Origin: Symsagittifera roscoffensis
Lineage: Eukaryota > Xenacoelomorpha > Acoela > Convolutidae
Direction of reading: 5' to 3'
DNA: 64,000 bases
Assembly (NCBI RefSeq): GCF_963678635.1
Contig: NC_087068.1
Location: forward strand, 39,953,649 to 40,017,648
Positions 12,380 to 24,418 of this stretch are shown here, piece after piece. The number at the start of each line of letters is the position of its first letter. The first letter of the stretch is position 1. The notes under the pieces are model-generated. The model ran no database searches. It was not told the DNA's origin and saw only the letters and a list, made by a program, of their open reading frames with translations. The position numbers and the translations under genes are program-made.

Positions 12380-14208
12380 TCAGATTAAATTTTTCTGGTT
12401 TTCAAAAGATGAAATATACCTAAAAAAAGGAACAAATGTTATTGCCTTCACAAAAAAATCCCGTCTGTGGGATTTTTTTCTGTTCACGTACTGAAAACAA
12501 ATGTTTGTTTCGAAGAGGCAAATTGACTTTCAGCTGCTAAAATTTTTGATAAATGGTCCGTCTGGGTAGGCTTTTGATAAAAAATGTCTCGATACGAAGA
12601 ACTGCCCGTTTTGATGCAGTATTTTTGATACAAGAATAATGTCGTCACAGAAGCATCAGACAAATGATTTTCTGGCTCTGGCTAGAGTTTGGAGGCTAAT
12701 ATTGATTAATTTGAGAATAGTATTTCTTTTAAGTTGTTTATTGATACCCGTATTGGCTAAACTAAGATTGCAATCGATTATCGCAAGTAAAATCTAGAGT
12801 TCAGCAAGCCAGTTTAATTTTATGCTCTAAACAATGGGTTTTTTTGGCTATCAAATTGATTACAATCGATTGCATTTTATACTTGTTTTAATCGATTCGA
12901 TAGTGACCAAAATCCATTTTTAAGTGCATTTTTGGTACAGATTATACAAGCATTTTATGCCGATTATATACACATTTTATACAGATTATATATCTTATGA
13001 AATGCATTGTAACTTCGTTTATTTTTTTATAGAAAAAACTTCGAAATTGCAAAAAGAAATTTTGTTTCGTCTTGTTTTGTTGAAAACGACCAAACTTGAT
13101 AAAAACATGATGAAAACACGTAGCTGCAAGAAAAAATCGATGCATATTGGTAATTACAAACGGTTCCTGCGATGCTGTGAACTTGATATGCTATCAAGTT
13201 TTTCGTGGTAAAAATTTTGTTTGCTACAGTGTGAGTTCAATGTATACTCCAGATGACAATTATAAATTTTGAGTTTTTGAAGGTTTTATAGCAACCATGT
13301 GTTGCAGATCAATGCCTGATCCTTAAAATAGACTTACCGGTTTATACTCACTTTGTCTTATCAGAATTCTCTAGGAGCGATTTCCAGATGCAAAAAATAC
13401 AGAAACTGCGCTCATACCTCGAGTTTTTCTCAAGTTGAATGAAACACAGAGTAAAGTGTTCACCTTAAATGGCGCAAAAAGCCGTTCCAATTGACTGACC
13501 AACATTTTTTAATGGCGAAAACAAATTTTTTTCTCCAATCACAAATCGAATTTTGTACCAAAACAAACATTTTCAAAAAAAATTTTTGCATGCAAAATTT
13601 AATTTTTGTGTGCATAATGTAGTCCTGGATACACTAAAGTTGGAACTTTTTTCCATTTGCTGGATGTTTTTTTTTAAACGTTGAAAACTCCTATTTATTT
13701 ATATGGCTTTTTATGTATGCCTTGATCAATGTCTGATACTTTAAAAGTTCAAATTAAAAAAAAATCATCGATAAGAAATTTAAAAGTTTGAAAGTTTCTT
13801 ACATTGGTTTTTTTGGGAGGTCATTTTCTATGCATTGTACATGAATACAAAACGACCTGAATTCAGAAAACGATCAGGTCATTTTTTATGCATTGTACGT
13901 GCAAGACTAGTTCAACTTTTGGCGCCTTCAGTAAACCAAGGTGCTTTTCACTTGCGTTTGGTTATGAACTCAGCCCAAAAAATTTCAAGAATGTGATTTA
14001 AAAAAAAACATATTTTTCGTTCACGGAAAAATATTCATCATATAATTTTCATATTGAAGTAATGCTTATCTAAGAGACTTCATGTAACTTTCTGTATGTA
14101 TGGAACTGTATGAATTTGTAGGGTAGGAAGTTTTTCATAAAAAGAAATGGTAAGGTAAGAAGTTATACAACTTTCATATTGGAATAATGTTTATCATCAT
14201 ATGATTAG
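12380..14208. repeat. Array unit C, copy 1
   Basis: Follows core copy 3. The first ~500 bp match the start of block B. From about 12,905 a different block appears that recurs from about 15,305, 17,960, 21,495 and, in part, from 22,655. Markers are gattatatatcttatgaaat near 12,980, tatcaagtttttcgtggtaa near 13,192 and tagtcctggatacactaaa near 13,620. The frame at 12,924-13,211 is low-complexity AT-rich sequence, not a convincing gene. Confidence 0.75.
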
Positions 14209-16623
14209 AAACATCCGGTTGTTTGAGGCCTGTTCAACTGAAAAAAAATTTACAAAATTTTAAAGACTTGCCGTAAAATATTAACTAAAATTTGGCAATT
14301 GCAAAACGTCAATCAGAACGTGTGAGTTGACGTTTGTCCTACAAAAATTCCGGATTTTCCCGATGAGTCTATCGATACTTTTGCTTTAAAAGAGATCGAA
14401 GTTTATCTCCAATCAATCACCTTGAAAATGAAATTTTTCAATTTTGCTGTGAGCAGAAAAAAACTTTACTCCTTAACCTATAACGATGAACTGCAGTTTA
14501 ACTTGGACAACATGTTCCGGAGCCTTAAAGCGCACGCGTTATGAAATGATAATGGTGGCTCTCTTAATCTTTAACAAGGCGTCATAGTGCACACTGTTCA
14601 AAATAACTGGAAGAAAAACGGCAAAGGTTTAGTTTTCATTGATGAGCGGCGTGGGCCTGGACCTACACATTGAGTACGTTCTAAGCAGTTCGTCGGACGT
14701 GAGATGGTCATGTTGAACCTACCTGAGTCGTAGCACCGTGCGCACTTGCTGCAATGAACCTATATGGAGGCAAACCGTTCCATTCGCGAATGCGTGCTCC
14801 AATCAACCTTGAATATAATTCAGTCTTGGACATACTGGTACAAACAAGCAGTGTGCAACAACTCAGAGGTGCAAAAAGCTTTGCTTTCGTTGAAGTGCCC
14901 ATGGCTCACCGCTCTTATCCCGAAGCTGCTATAATTTATGATAAATGGTCTGTCTGGGTAGGCGATTGACAAAAAAATGTCTCGATACGAAGAACTGCCA
15001 GTATTGATGCAGTATTTTTGATACAAGATTAATGTCGTCACAGAAGCATGTCGTCAGACAAATGTTTTCTGGCTCTGGCTAGAGATTGGAGGCTAAAATT
15101 GATTTATTTGAGAATAGTATTTCTTTTAAATTGTTTATTGATACCCGCAATGGCTAAACTAAGATTTCAATCGATTATCGCAAGTAAAATCTAGAGTTCA
15201 GCAAGCCAGTTTAATTTTATGCAACAAACAATGGATTTTTTTGGCTATCAAAACGATTAAAATCGATTGCAGCTTATGCTTGTTTTAACCAATTCGATAG
15301 TGACCAAAATTCATTTTTAAATGCATTTTTGGTACAGATAATATTGGCATTTTACACAAATTTTATGCCGATTATAAACACATTTTATACAGATTATATA
15401 TCTTATGAAATGCATTGTAACTTCGTTTAAATTTTTATAGAAAAAACTTCGAAATTGCAAAAAGAAGTTTTGTTTCCTGTCTTGTTTTGTTGAAAACGAC
15501 CAAATTTGATAAAAACATGATAAAAAACATAGCTGCAAGGAAAAATCGATGCATATTGGTAATTACAAACGGTTCCTGCGATGCTGTGAACTTGATATGC
15601 TATCAAGTTTTTCGTGGTAAAAATTTTGTTTGCTACAGTGTGAGTTCAATGTATACTACAGATGACAATTATAGATTTTGAGTTTTTGAATGTATTATAG
15701 CAACTGTGTTGCAGATCAATGCCTGATCCTTAAAACAGACTTACCGGTTTATACTCACTTTGTATTATCAGAATTCGCTAGGAGCGATTTCCAGATGCAA
15801 AAAATACAGAAACTGCGCTCATACCCCGAGTTTTTCTCAAGTTGAATGAAACACAGAGTAAAGGGTTCACCATAAATGGCGCAAAAGGCCGTTACAATTG
15901 TCTGACCAGCATTTTTTTATGGCGACCAAAAAGTTTTTTTCTCCAATCGCAAATTGATTTTTGTACTAAAACAAACATTTTCAAAAAAAAAATTTTGCAT
16001 GCAAAATTTAATTTTTGTGTGCATAATGTAGTCCTGGATACACTGAAGTTGGAACGTTTTTCCATTTGCTGGATGTTTTTTTTAAACGTTGAAAACTCCT
16101 AATTATTTATATGGCTTTTTATGTATGCCTTGATCAATGTCTGATACTTTAAAAGTTCAAAGTGAAAAAAATCATCGTTAAGAAATTTAAAAGTTTGAAA
16201 GTTTCTTACTTTGGTATTTTTGGGAGGTCGTTTTCTATGCATTGTTCGTGAATACAAAACGATCTGAATTCAGAAAACGACCTGACTTCAGGTCATTTTT
16301 TATGCATTGTACGTGCAAGACTAGTTCAACTTTTGGCGCCTTCAGTAAACCAAGGTGCTTTTCACTTGCGTTTGGTTATGAACTCAGCCCAAAAGATTTC
16401 AAGAATGTGATATGAAAAAAAAAACATCTTTTTCGTTCACGGAAAAATATTTATCACATAATTTTCATATTGGAGTAATGCTTATCTTAGAGATTTCATG
16501 TTACTTTCTGTACGTATGGAATTGTATGAATTTGTAGGGTAGGAAGTTTTTCATAAAAAGAAATGGTAAGGTGAGAAGTTATACAATTTTCATATTGGAA
16601 TAATGCTTATCATCTTATGAGTG
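14209..16623. repeat. Array unit C, copy 2
   Basis: Begins at the string catccggttgtttgaggcct and includes a core copy (14,365-14,930) that breaks off after HRSYPEA and joins directly to ttatgataaatggtc. That join is an internal deletion relative to the other units. It then repeats the block seen at 12,905-14,208, with moderate divergence. Confidence 0.75.
14365..14930 (+). repeat. Array core, copy 4 (3' truncated)
   Basis: Retains the stretch between the two half-frames that is also in copy 1 (gataatggtggctctcttaa) but loses the sequence after the PEA codons near 14,927. Confidence 0.5.
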
Positions 16624-16778
16624 GAAGCATCCGGTTGTTTGAGGCCTATTTGACTGAAAAAGGTTTTTCAAAATTTTTGAAGATTTGCCGTAAAAACTTA
16701 ACTAAAAATTTGCAATTGCAAAAAATCAATCAGAATGTATGAATTGACGTTTGTCCTAAAATTCCGGATTTTCCTGAG

Positions 16779-17313
16779 GAGTCTATCGATACTATTGCTT
16801 TGAAAGAGATCGAAATTTTTCTCCAATCAATCACCTTGAAATTGAAAATTTTCAATTCTGCTGTGAACGGAAAAAAAGTTTTACTTCTTAACCTATAACG
16901 ATGAATTGCAATTTAACTTGGACAACCTGTTCCGGAACATTAAATAGTAGTGCACACTGTTCAAATTAACTGGAAGAAAAACGGCAAAGGCTTAGTTTTC
17001 ATTGATGAGCGGGGTGGACCTGGACCTACACTTTGAATAAGTTGTAAGCAGTTCGTCGGACGTGAGATGGTCATGTTGAACCTACGTAAGTCGTAGCACC
17101 GTGCGCACTTGCTGCAATGAACTTAAATGGAGGCAAACCGTTCCGTTCGCGAATGCGTGCTCCAATCAACCTTGAATGTAATTCAGTCTTGAACATATTA
17201 GTACAAGCAAGCCGTGCTCAACAACTCAGAGGTGCAAAAACCTTTGCTTGCGTTGAAGTGCCCATGGCTCACCGCTCTGTACTCGAAGCCCTCAATCGCA
17301 TACTCGTGATATA
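16779..17313 (+). repeat. Higher-GC array core, copy 5
   Basis: Carries a TAG in place of the Ala codon that ends the first half-frame in copies 2 and 3, a change shared with the 20,309 and 22,374 copies. The three therefore form a subgroup. Confidence 0.5.
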
Positions 17314-18877
17314 CTGGCAATTAAATTACCCCTCGGAAGAAAAATTTGGTATTGCGAGCGGCTTCACCTAAACTGGGTTTTTTTAGTTATGTATTCACTC
17401 TTGGAATCTTTAAAATTTTGACAGCCTTTTTACGTTTTCAGATTAAAGTTTTTTGGTTTTCATAAGAGGAAATATACCTAAAAAAAGGAACAAATGTTAT
17501 TGCCTTCACAAAAAAATCCCGTCTGTGGGATTTTTTTCTGTTCACGTACTGAAAACAAATGTTTGTTTCGAAGAGGCAAATTGAGTTTCAGCTGCTAAAA
17601 ATTTTGATAAATGGTCCGTCTGGGTAGGCTTTTGATTAAAAATGTCTCGATACGAAGAACTGCCCGTTTTGATGCAGTATTTTTGATACAAGATTAATGT
17701 CGTCACAGAAGCATCAGAAAAACGATTTTCTCGCTCTGGCTAGAATTTGGAGGCTAATATTGATTTAATTGAGAATAGTTTTTCTTTTAAATTGTTTATT
17801 GATACCCGCATTGGCTAAACTAAGATTGCAATTGATTATCATAAAAAAAACTAGACTTCAGCGAGCCAGTTTAGTTTTATGCAATAAACAATGGATTTTT
17901 CTGGCTATCAAAACGATTACAATTGATTGCAATTCATACTTATTTTAATCGATGAGATAGTGACCAAAATCCATTTTTAAATGCATTTTTGGTACAGATA
18001 ATATATGCAATTTATACAGATTTTATGCCAATTATATACACATTTTACAGATTATATATCTTATGAAATGCATTGTAACTTTGTTTAAAGTTTTATAGAA
18101 AAAACTTCGAAATTGCAAAAAGAAGTTTTGTTTCCTGTCTTGTTTTGTTGAAAACGACCAAATTTGATAAAACATGATGAAAACACGTAGCAGCAAGGAA
18201 AAATCGATGCATATTGGTAATTACAAACGGTTCCTGCGATGCTGTGAACTTGATATACGATCAAGTTTTTCGTGGTAAAAATTTTGTTTGCTACAGTGTG
18301 AGTTCAATGTATACTACAGATGACAACAATGGATTTTGAGTTTTTGAATGCATTATAGCCATCATGTGCTGCAGATCAATGCCTGATCCTTAAAACAGAC
18401 TTACTGGTTTATACTCACTTTGTATTATCAGAATTCGCTAGGAGCGATTTCCAGATATAAAAATACAGAAACTGCGCTCATACCCCGATTTTTTCTCAAG
18501 TTGAACGAAACACAGAGTAAAGTGTTCACCTTAAATGGCGCAAGGGCCGTTCCAATTTTCTGACCAGCGTTTTTTTATGGCGACACAAATTTTTCTTCTA
18601 CCGCAAATCGAATTTTGTTCTAAAAAAACATTTACAAAAAAAATTTTGCATGCAGAATTTAATTTTTGTGTGCATATTGTAGTCCTGGATACACTAAAAT
18701 TGGAACTTTTTTCCATTTGCTGGATATTTTTTTTAAACGTTGAATACTCCTATTTATTTATATGACTTTTTATGTGCCTTGATCAATGTCTGATACTTTA
18801 AAAGTTCAAATTAAAAAAAATCATCGTTAAGAAATTTATAAATTTGAAAATTTCTTTCTTTCGGTTTTTTTTTGGGA

Positions 18878-18946
18878 GGTCGTTTTCTATGCATTGTACA
18901 TGAATAGAAAACGACCTGAATTCAGAAAAGGACCTGAGTTCAGGTC
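18878..18946. repeat. Two adjacent hairpins in array unit
   Basis: The first hairpin has a 13-bp perfect stem, ggtcgttttctat (18,878) pairing with atagaaaacgacc (ending 18,916), around a 13-base loop. The second, gacctgagttcaggtc (18,931-18,946), is a 7-bp stem with a 2-base loop. Degenerate versions are at about 13,819-13,882, 16,227-16,294 and 23,284-23,374. The tatgcattgtac string is repeated directly on either side. Confidence 0.8.
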
Positions 18947-19433
18947 ATTTTTTATGCATTATACGTGCAAGACTTGTTCAACTTTTGGTGCCTTCAGTAA
19001 ACCAAGGTGCTTTTCACTTGCGTTTGGTTTGGTTATGAACTCAGCCCAAAAGTTTTCCAGAATGTGATTTAAAAAAAAAACATCTTTTTCGATCACGGGA
19101 AAATATTTATCAGATAATTTTCATATTGGAGTAATGCTCAGCTTAGAGATTTCATGTTACTTTCTGTACGTATGGAATTGTATGAAATTGTAGGGTAGGA
19201 AGTTTTTCATAAAAAGATATGGTAAGGTAAGAAGATATACAATTTCCATATTGGAATAATGCTTATTATCATATGAGTGGAAACATCCGGTTGTTTGAGG
19301 CCTGTTCGACTGAAAAAGATTTTACAAAATTTTGAAGATTTGCCGTAAAAACTTAACTAAAATTTTGCAATTGCAAAAAATCCATAAGAACGTGTGAGTT
19401 GACTTTTGTCCTAAAAATCCGGATTTTCCAGAT

Positions 19434-19545
19434 GAGTCTATCGATACTTTTGCTTCGAAGGAGATCGAAGTTTTTCTCCAATCAATCACCTTGAAATTGA
19501 AAATTTTCTTTCCTGCTGTGAACGGAAAAAAGTTTTACTCCTTTA
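19434..19545 (+). repeat. Array core, 5' fragment
   Basis: Only the first ~110 bp of the core are present, ending within the codons for LYSL before the jump to block A. Confidence 0.55.
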
Positions 19546-19679
19546 AAATAAGCTCAATTTTCGGCAGAGTTGAACATATTTCCAGTTTCGGCAATGTTGT
19601 TCTTCGGCACTGATGAACGCCCCCATTGAAATCTACTTTTTTGAAGTTCCAGTCAAAAATCGAGAAGTAAATATGTTAT

Positions 19680-19982
19680 TCAATAATTATTTTTCCGATA
19701 AAAACTTTTGAAAAAAAAATGTGAGTTTTTTAACGACAACTTGGGCAGAAAGTTTTTCTTTTCTTCACCACAGAATATTTCTATAAATTTGTCGCCGCTA
19801 TAATCCTCTAGAATATACATCAATTGTGAAATTGCTTGACAATTATGACATGAAATTGTTTTGAATAAACAACTGCGTCTATTGTTGGCCTGAAAACGAA
19901 CCAAAGTTTTAGCAAAGCTTTTAAATTTTTCTCTGACACAAGCAGTAAACCAGCCAAGGCCTTTGAATTTTACGTAAAGCAA
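19680..19982 (-). CDS. Unrecognised conserved small frame, longest copy
   Basis: The most diverged and longest member of this family, 100 codons beginning MLYVKFKGLGWF. Compared with 895-1137 it keeps NNRRSCLFKTISCHNCQ and FCGEEKKNF with conservative changes (Glu/Asp, Val/Leu, Gln/Lys) and no stop. It extends about 20 residues further upstream because the ACAGAGAA region is in frame here. A short protein, or the last exon of a longer one, is possible. The array setting makes a repeat-borne relic more likely. Confidence 0.3.
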   Translation of the reverse strand: MLYVKFKGLGWFTACVREKFKSFAKTLVRFQANNRRSCLFKTISCHNCQAISQLMYILEDYSGDKFIEIFCGEEKKNFLPKLSLKNSHFFFKSFYRKNNY

Positions 19983-20308
19983 TTCATGTTACGTAAAAAA
20001 CGGAGTTGCGTTTTTTGCGGTCTCATTTTTTCAGCATCATTAAAAAGCTTATTGGCTGATGGAACTTTTAAAACGGCGCCACCTGCAACCTATCAAAATA
20101 TTTAAAAATAATCTTTCCGGATGATCATATGAAACATCCGGATCATCAGTGGAAACATCCGGTTGTTTGAGGCCTGTTCAACTGAAAAAGACTTTGCAAA
20201 ATTTTGAAGATTTGACCTAAAAACTTGAACAAAACTTTGCAATTGCAAAGAATCATCCAGAATGAGTGAGTTGACGTTTGTCCTTATAAGATTCCTGATT
20301 TTCCTGCT

Positions 20309-20840
20309 GAGTCTATCGATACTATTGCTTTGAAAGAGATCGAAGTTTTTCTCCAATCAATCACCTTGAAATTGAAAATTTTCAATTCTGCTGTGAACGG
20401 AAAAAAGTTTTACTCCTTAACCTATAACGATGAATTGCAATTTAACTTGGACAACCTGTTCCGGAACATTAAATAGTAGTGCACACTGTTCAAATTAACT
20501 GAAGAAAAACGGCAAAGGCTTAGTTTTCATTGATGAGCGGGGTGGACCTGGACCTACACTTTGAATAAGTTGTAAGCAGTTCGTCGGACGTGAGATGGTC
20601 ATGTTGAACCTACGTAAGTCGTAGCACCGTGCGCACTTGCTGCAATGAACTTAAATGGAGGCAAACCGTTCCGTTCGCGAATGCGTGCTCCAATCAACCT
20701 TGAATGTAATTCAGTCTTGAACATATTAGTACAAGCAAGCCGTGCTCAACAACTCAGAGGTGCAAAAACCTTTGCTTGCGTTGAAGTGCCCATGGCTCAC
20801 CGCTCTGTACTCGAAGCCCTCAATCGCATAGTCGTGATAT
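20309..20840 (+). repeat. Higher-GC array core, copy 6
   Basis: Very close to copy 5 (16,779-17,313), with the same internal TAG. The C-terminal frame 20,645-20,866 is open and ends earlier because of local changes after the RIVV codons. Confidence 0.5.
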
Positions 20841-22373
20841 ACTGGCAATTAAATTACCCTTCGTAAAAAAATTTTGGTATTGCGAGCGGCTTCACCTAAA
20901 CTGGGTTTCTTGAGTTATGTATTCACTCTTGAAATCTACAAAATTTTTGACACCTTTTTTGGTTTTCAGATTAAAATTTTCTGGCTTTCAAAAGAGAAAA
21001 TATACCTAAAAAGAGAAATAAAATGTTAATGCCCTCACAAAATAACCCCGTCTGTGGGATTTCTTTTTCTCGTCACCTACTGAAAACAAATGTTTGTTTC
21101 GAAAAGGCAAATTGGGTTTCAGCTGCTAAAAATTATGATTTATGGTCTTTCTGGGTAGGCAATTGACAAAAAATTGTCTCGATACTAAGAACTACCACCA
21201 TTGATGCAGTATTTTTGATACAAGGTTAATGTCGTCACAGAAGCATCAGACAAATGATTTTCTGGCTCTGGCTAGAGTTTGGAGGCTAGTATTGATTTAT
21301 TTGAAAATGGTATTTCTTTTAAATTGTTTATTGATACCCGCATTGGCTAAACTAAGATTGCAATTGATTATCGCAAGTAAAATCTAGAGTTCAGCGAGCC
21401 AGTTTAAATTTATTCAATAAACAATGGATTTTTTTGGCTATCAAAACGATTAAAATCGATTGCAGCTTATGCTTGTTTATACCAATTCGATAGTGACCAA
21501 AATCCATTTTTAAATGCATTTTTGGTACAGATAATATATGCATTTTATACAGATTTTATGTCGATTATAAACACATTTTATACAGATTATATATCTTATG
21601 AAATGCATTGTAACTTCGTTCAAACTTTTATAGAAAAACTTCGAAATTGCAAAAAGAAGTTTTGTTTCCTGTCTTGTTTGTTAAAAACGACCAAATTTGA
21701 TAGAAACATGATGAAAACACGTAGCTGCAATGAAAAATTGATGCACATTGGTAATTACGAACGGTTCCTGCGATGCTGTGAACTTGATAGACCATCAAGT
21801 TTTTCGTGGTAAAAATTTTGTTTGCTACAGTGTGAGTTCAATGTATACTTCAGATGACAATTATAAATTTTGAGTTATTGAAGTTTTTATAGCAACCATG
21901 TGTTGCAGATCAATGCCTGGTCCTTAAAATAGACTTACCGGTTTATACTCACTTTGTCTTATCAGAATTCTCTAGGAGCGATTTCCAGATGCAAAAAATA
22001 CAGAAACTGTGCTCGTACCCCGAGTTTTTCAGTTTTTCACAAGTTGAATGAAACGCAGAGTATACTGTTTTCACCTAAAATGGCGCAGAAGGCCGTTCCA
22101 ATTGTCTGACCAGCATTTTTTTGATGGCGACACATAAAAATTTTCTCCAACCGCAAATCGAGTTTTGTACTAAAACAAACATTTTCAAAAAAAATTTGCA
22201 TGCAAAATTTAATTTTTGTGTGCATAATGTAGTCCTGGATACACTAAACTTGGAACTTATGTCCATTTGCTGGATATATTTTTAAAAAACGTTGAAAGCT
22301 CCCATCTATTTATATGTCTTTTTATGTATGCCTTGATCAATGTCTGATACTTTAATAGTTGGATACTTGGTTT

Positions 22374-22654
22374 TTGGACAACCTGTTCCGGAACATTAAA
22401 TAGTAGTGCACACTGTTCAAATTAACTGGAAGAAAAACGGCAAAGGCTTAGTTTTCATTGATGAGCGGGGTGGACCTGGACCTACACTTTGAATAAGTTG
22501 TAAGCAGTTCGTCGGACGTGAGATGGTCATGTTGAACCTACGTAAGTCGTAGCACCGTGCGCACTTGCTGCAATGAACTTAAATGGAGGCAAACCGTTCC
22601 GTTCGCGAATGCGTGCTCCAATCAACCTTGAATGTAATTCAGTCTTGAACATAT
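22374..22654 (+). repeat. Array core fragment inserted at a duplication joint
   Basis: A 281-bp piece running from ttggacaacctgttccgg to cttgaacatat, identical or nearly identical to the matching part of copy 6. It lies between two copies of the 21,804-22,360 sequence and is cut at both ends inside the core frame. Confidence 0.85.
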
Positions 22655-23211
22655 TTCGTGGTAAAATTTTGTTTGCTACAGTGTGAGTTCAATTTATACT
22701 TCAGATGACAATTATAAATTTTGAGTTATTGAAGTTTTTATAGCATCCATGTGTTGCAGATCAATGCCTGGTCCTTAAAATAGACTTACCGGTTTATACT
22801 CACTTTGTCTTATCAGAATTCTCTAGGAGCGATTTCCAGATGCAAAAAATACAGAAACTGTGCTCGTACCCCGAGTTTTTCAGTTTTTCACAAGTTGAAT
22901 GAAACGCAGAGTATACTGTTTTCACCTAAAATGGCGCAGAAGGCCGTTCCAATTGTCTGACCAGCATTTTTTTGATGGCGACACATCAAAATTTTCTCCA
23001 ACCGCAAATCGAGTTTTGTACTAAAACAAACATTTTCAAAAAAAATTTGCATGCAAAATTTAATTTTTGTGTGCATAATGTAGTCCTGGATACACTAAAC
23101 TTGGAACTTATGTCCATTTGCTGGATATATTTTTAAAAAACGTTGAAAGCTCCCATCTATTTATATGGCTTTTTATGTATGCCTTGATCAATGTCTGATA
23201 CTTTAATAGTT
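22655..23211. repeat. 851-bp-offset duplicate of 21,804-22,360
   Basis: Landmarks recur at +851 bp (22,037 and 22,888, for example) with only a few substitutions. The downstream copy carries on into normal unit sequence after ctttaatagtt, while the upstream copy switches there to the inserted core fragment. Confidence 0.88.
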
Positions 23212-23660
23212 CAAACTAAAAAAATTATCGTTAAGAAACTTAAAAGTTTGAAAGTTTCCAACTTTCATTATTTTTTTTTGGGAGGTCGTTTTTCTATGTA
23301 TTCATTTCATTTTCTATGCATTGTACATGAATAGAAAACGATCTGAATTCAGAAAACGACCTGAGTCGAGGTCATTTTTTATGCATAATACGTGCAAGAC
23401 TAGTTCAACATTTGGTGCCTTCAGTAAACCAAGGTGCTTTTCACTTGCGTTTGGTTTGGTTATGAACTCAGCCCAAAAGTTTTCCAGAATGTGATTTAAA
23501 AAAAAAACATCTTTTTCGTTCACGGAAAAATATTTATCAGATAATTTTCATATTGGAGTAATGCTTAGCTTAAAGATTTCTTGTAATTTTCTGTACGTAT
23601 GGAATTGTATAAATTTGTAGGGTAGAAAGTTTTTCATAAAAAGAAATGGTAAGGTAAGAA

Positions 23661-24418
23661 TTTTTGGTCAAGCCGGGTACCCATTAGCAATTTTACTCTA
23701 CAGCTTCGATAATTGAGACTAATCATGACAACAAACGTCCTACGGTCTAAGAACTATGCAAATTAACCAAGTACATGCAAGAATAGTGAGCTAAAGAATG
23801 GTTCTCAAGTCCCCAAACCACGATTGCACCCCTAAAATCAGTGCGACAAATCATTTTTAACTTTACTATTGTTTTTGTACTTTTGAAAAAATTACTCTAC
23901 CTATCAAATGAAATCCGTTGTTATTCAAACCAAATTCAGGATATATCCGGAGAGCTAAAAGTTGTTATAAAAAGTAGTTCTTCAGCTCAACGACAGACCC
24001 TTTCGAACTTTTGGTCTGCGTTGTAGAAGCATCTGCTTCAACACTAGGAAAGAGTACCACCCAAAGACCAATGACTCCCTCTTTGAAAGAAAAACTTGGT
24101 AAAATTTCTAGCTGCACAATCGATGCGTCTCGGAAAGCATCTTCTCTTTTCAAAACCGCTCGAATACAAATTCCAACTTCTCTATTAGTAGTTGTTGCCA
24201 AGGAGCGAAACTGTTGTTCTGTTTTTCGCGGAAGTTGTCATGCCACGTTAAATCAAAAATAAACAAAATAATTTTGTCATTCTTTTAAACCTTCATTTTT
24301 CAGTTCTCGTTACAGATAACGATCTTAAATACTTTTTCTTTTCTCGCACGCCTTGCATTTTTAATTACAAAATAAAAACGCATTCTGATCAATTGCCACA
24401 CCATAAATAGAAATAGCC
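23661..24418. other. Unassigned spacer between array and LTR
   Basis: No array or retrotransposon match is evident here. A string ggtcaagccgggtacccatt at 23,667 contains a short palindrome. A minus-strand frame at 23,965-24,201 (78 codons) has relatively balanced codon usage and includes EVGICIRAVLKREDAFRDAS and GVIGLWVVLFPS. I do not recognise it; it could be a small exon, since a CAG precedes it near 24,216, or a repeat remnant. Confidence 0.35.

Larger units (their letters stand above)
16624..19279. repeat. Array unit C, copy 3
   Basis: A full-length unit: core at 16,779-17,313, the block-B-like start, then the gattatatatc...cgtggtaa block to about 19,275. It contains the clearest hairpin of the series at 18,878-18,946. 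Confidence 0.75.
1..23660. repeat. Mosaic repeat array, left end outside window
   Basis: The whole interval is built from recombined copies of a few blocks. The clearest marker is the string gacgtgagatggtcatgttg, found at 1876, 7824, 11991, 14696, 17059, 20587 and 22515. Copies differ from near-identical (the 4,167-bp pair) to clearly diverged, so the array grew in several rounds. Blocks are joined in different orders, which indicates unequal exchange or template switching rather than one simple satellite. I see no recognisable host gene inside it and no terminal structure that would identify it as a known transposon superfamily. It stops at about 23,660, in the middle of a block that other copies continue. 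Confidence 0.85.
19280..23660. repeat. Array unit C, composite copy 4
   Basis: A core start (19,434-19,545) breaks off at tactccttt and is replaced by block A sequence (about 19,546-20,110, matching 761-1,330). The unit then restarts with the minisatellite remnant and a full core (20,309-20,840). It continues into the usual block, which is duplicated with an inserted core piece at 22,361-22,654. The array ends near 23,660 where similarity stops. Confidence 0.75.

Noticed and set aside
12924-13211. Plus-strand 95-codon frame in array unit C
   Set aside because: It is AT-driven low-complexity sequence (Tyr/Phe/Lys-rich), not preserved in frame in most other unit copies.
24011-24262. Plus-strand 83-codon frame in the spacer before the first LTR
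   Set aside because: It overlaps an equally good minus-strand frame. Neither has a recognisable domain, and the plus frame has no splice or homology support.
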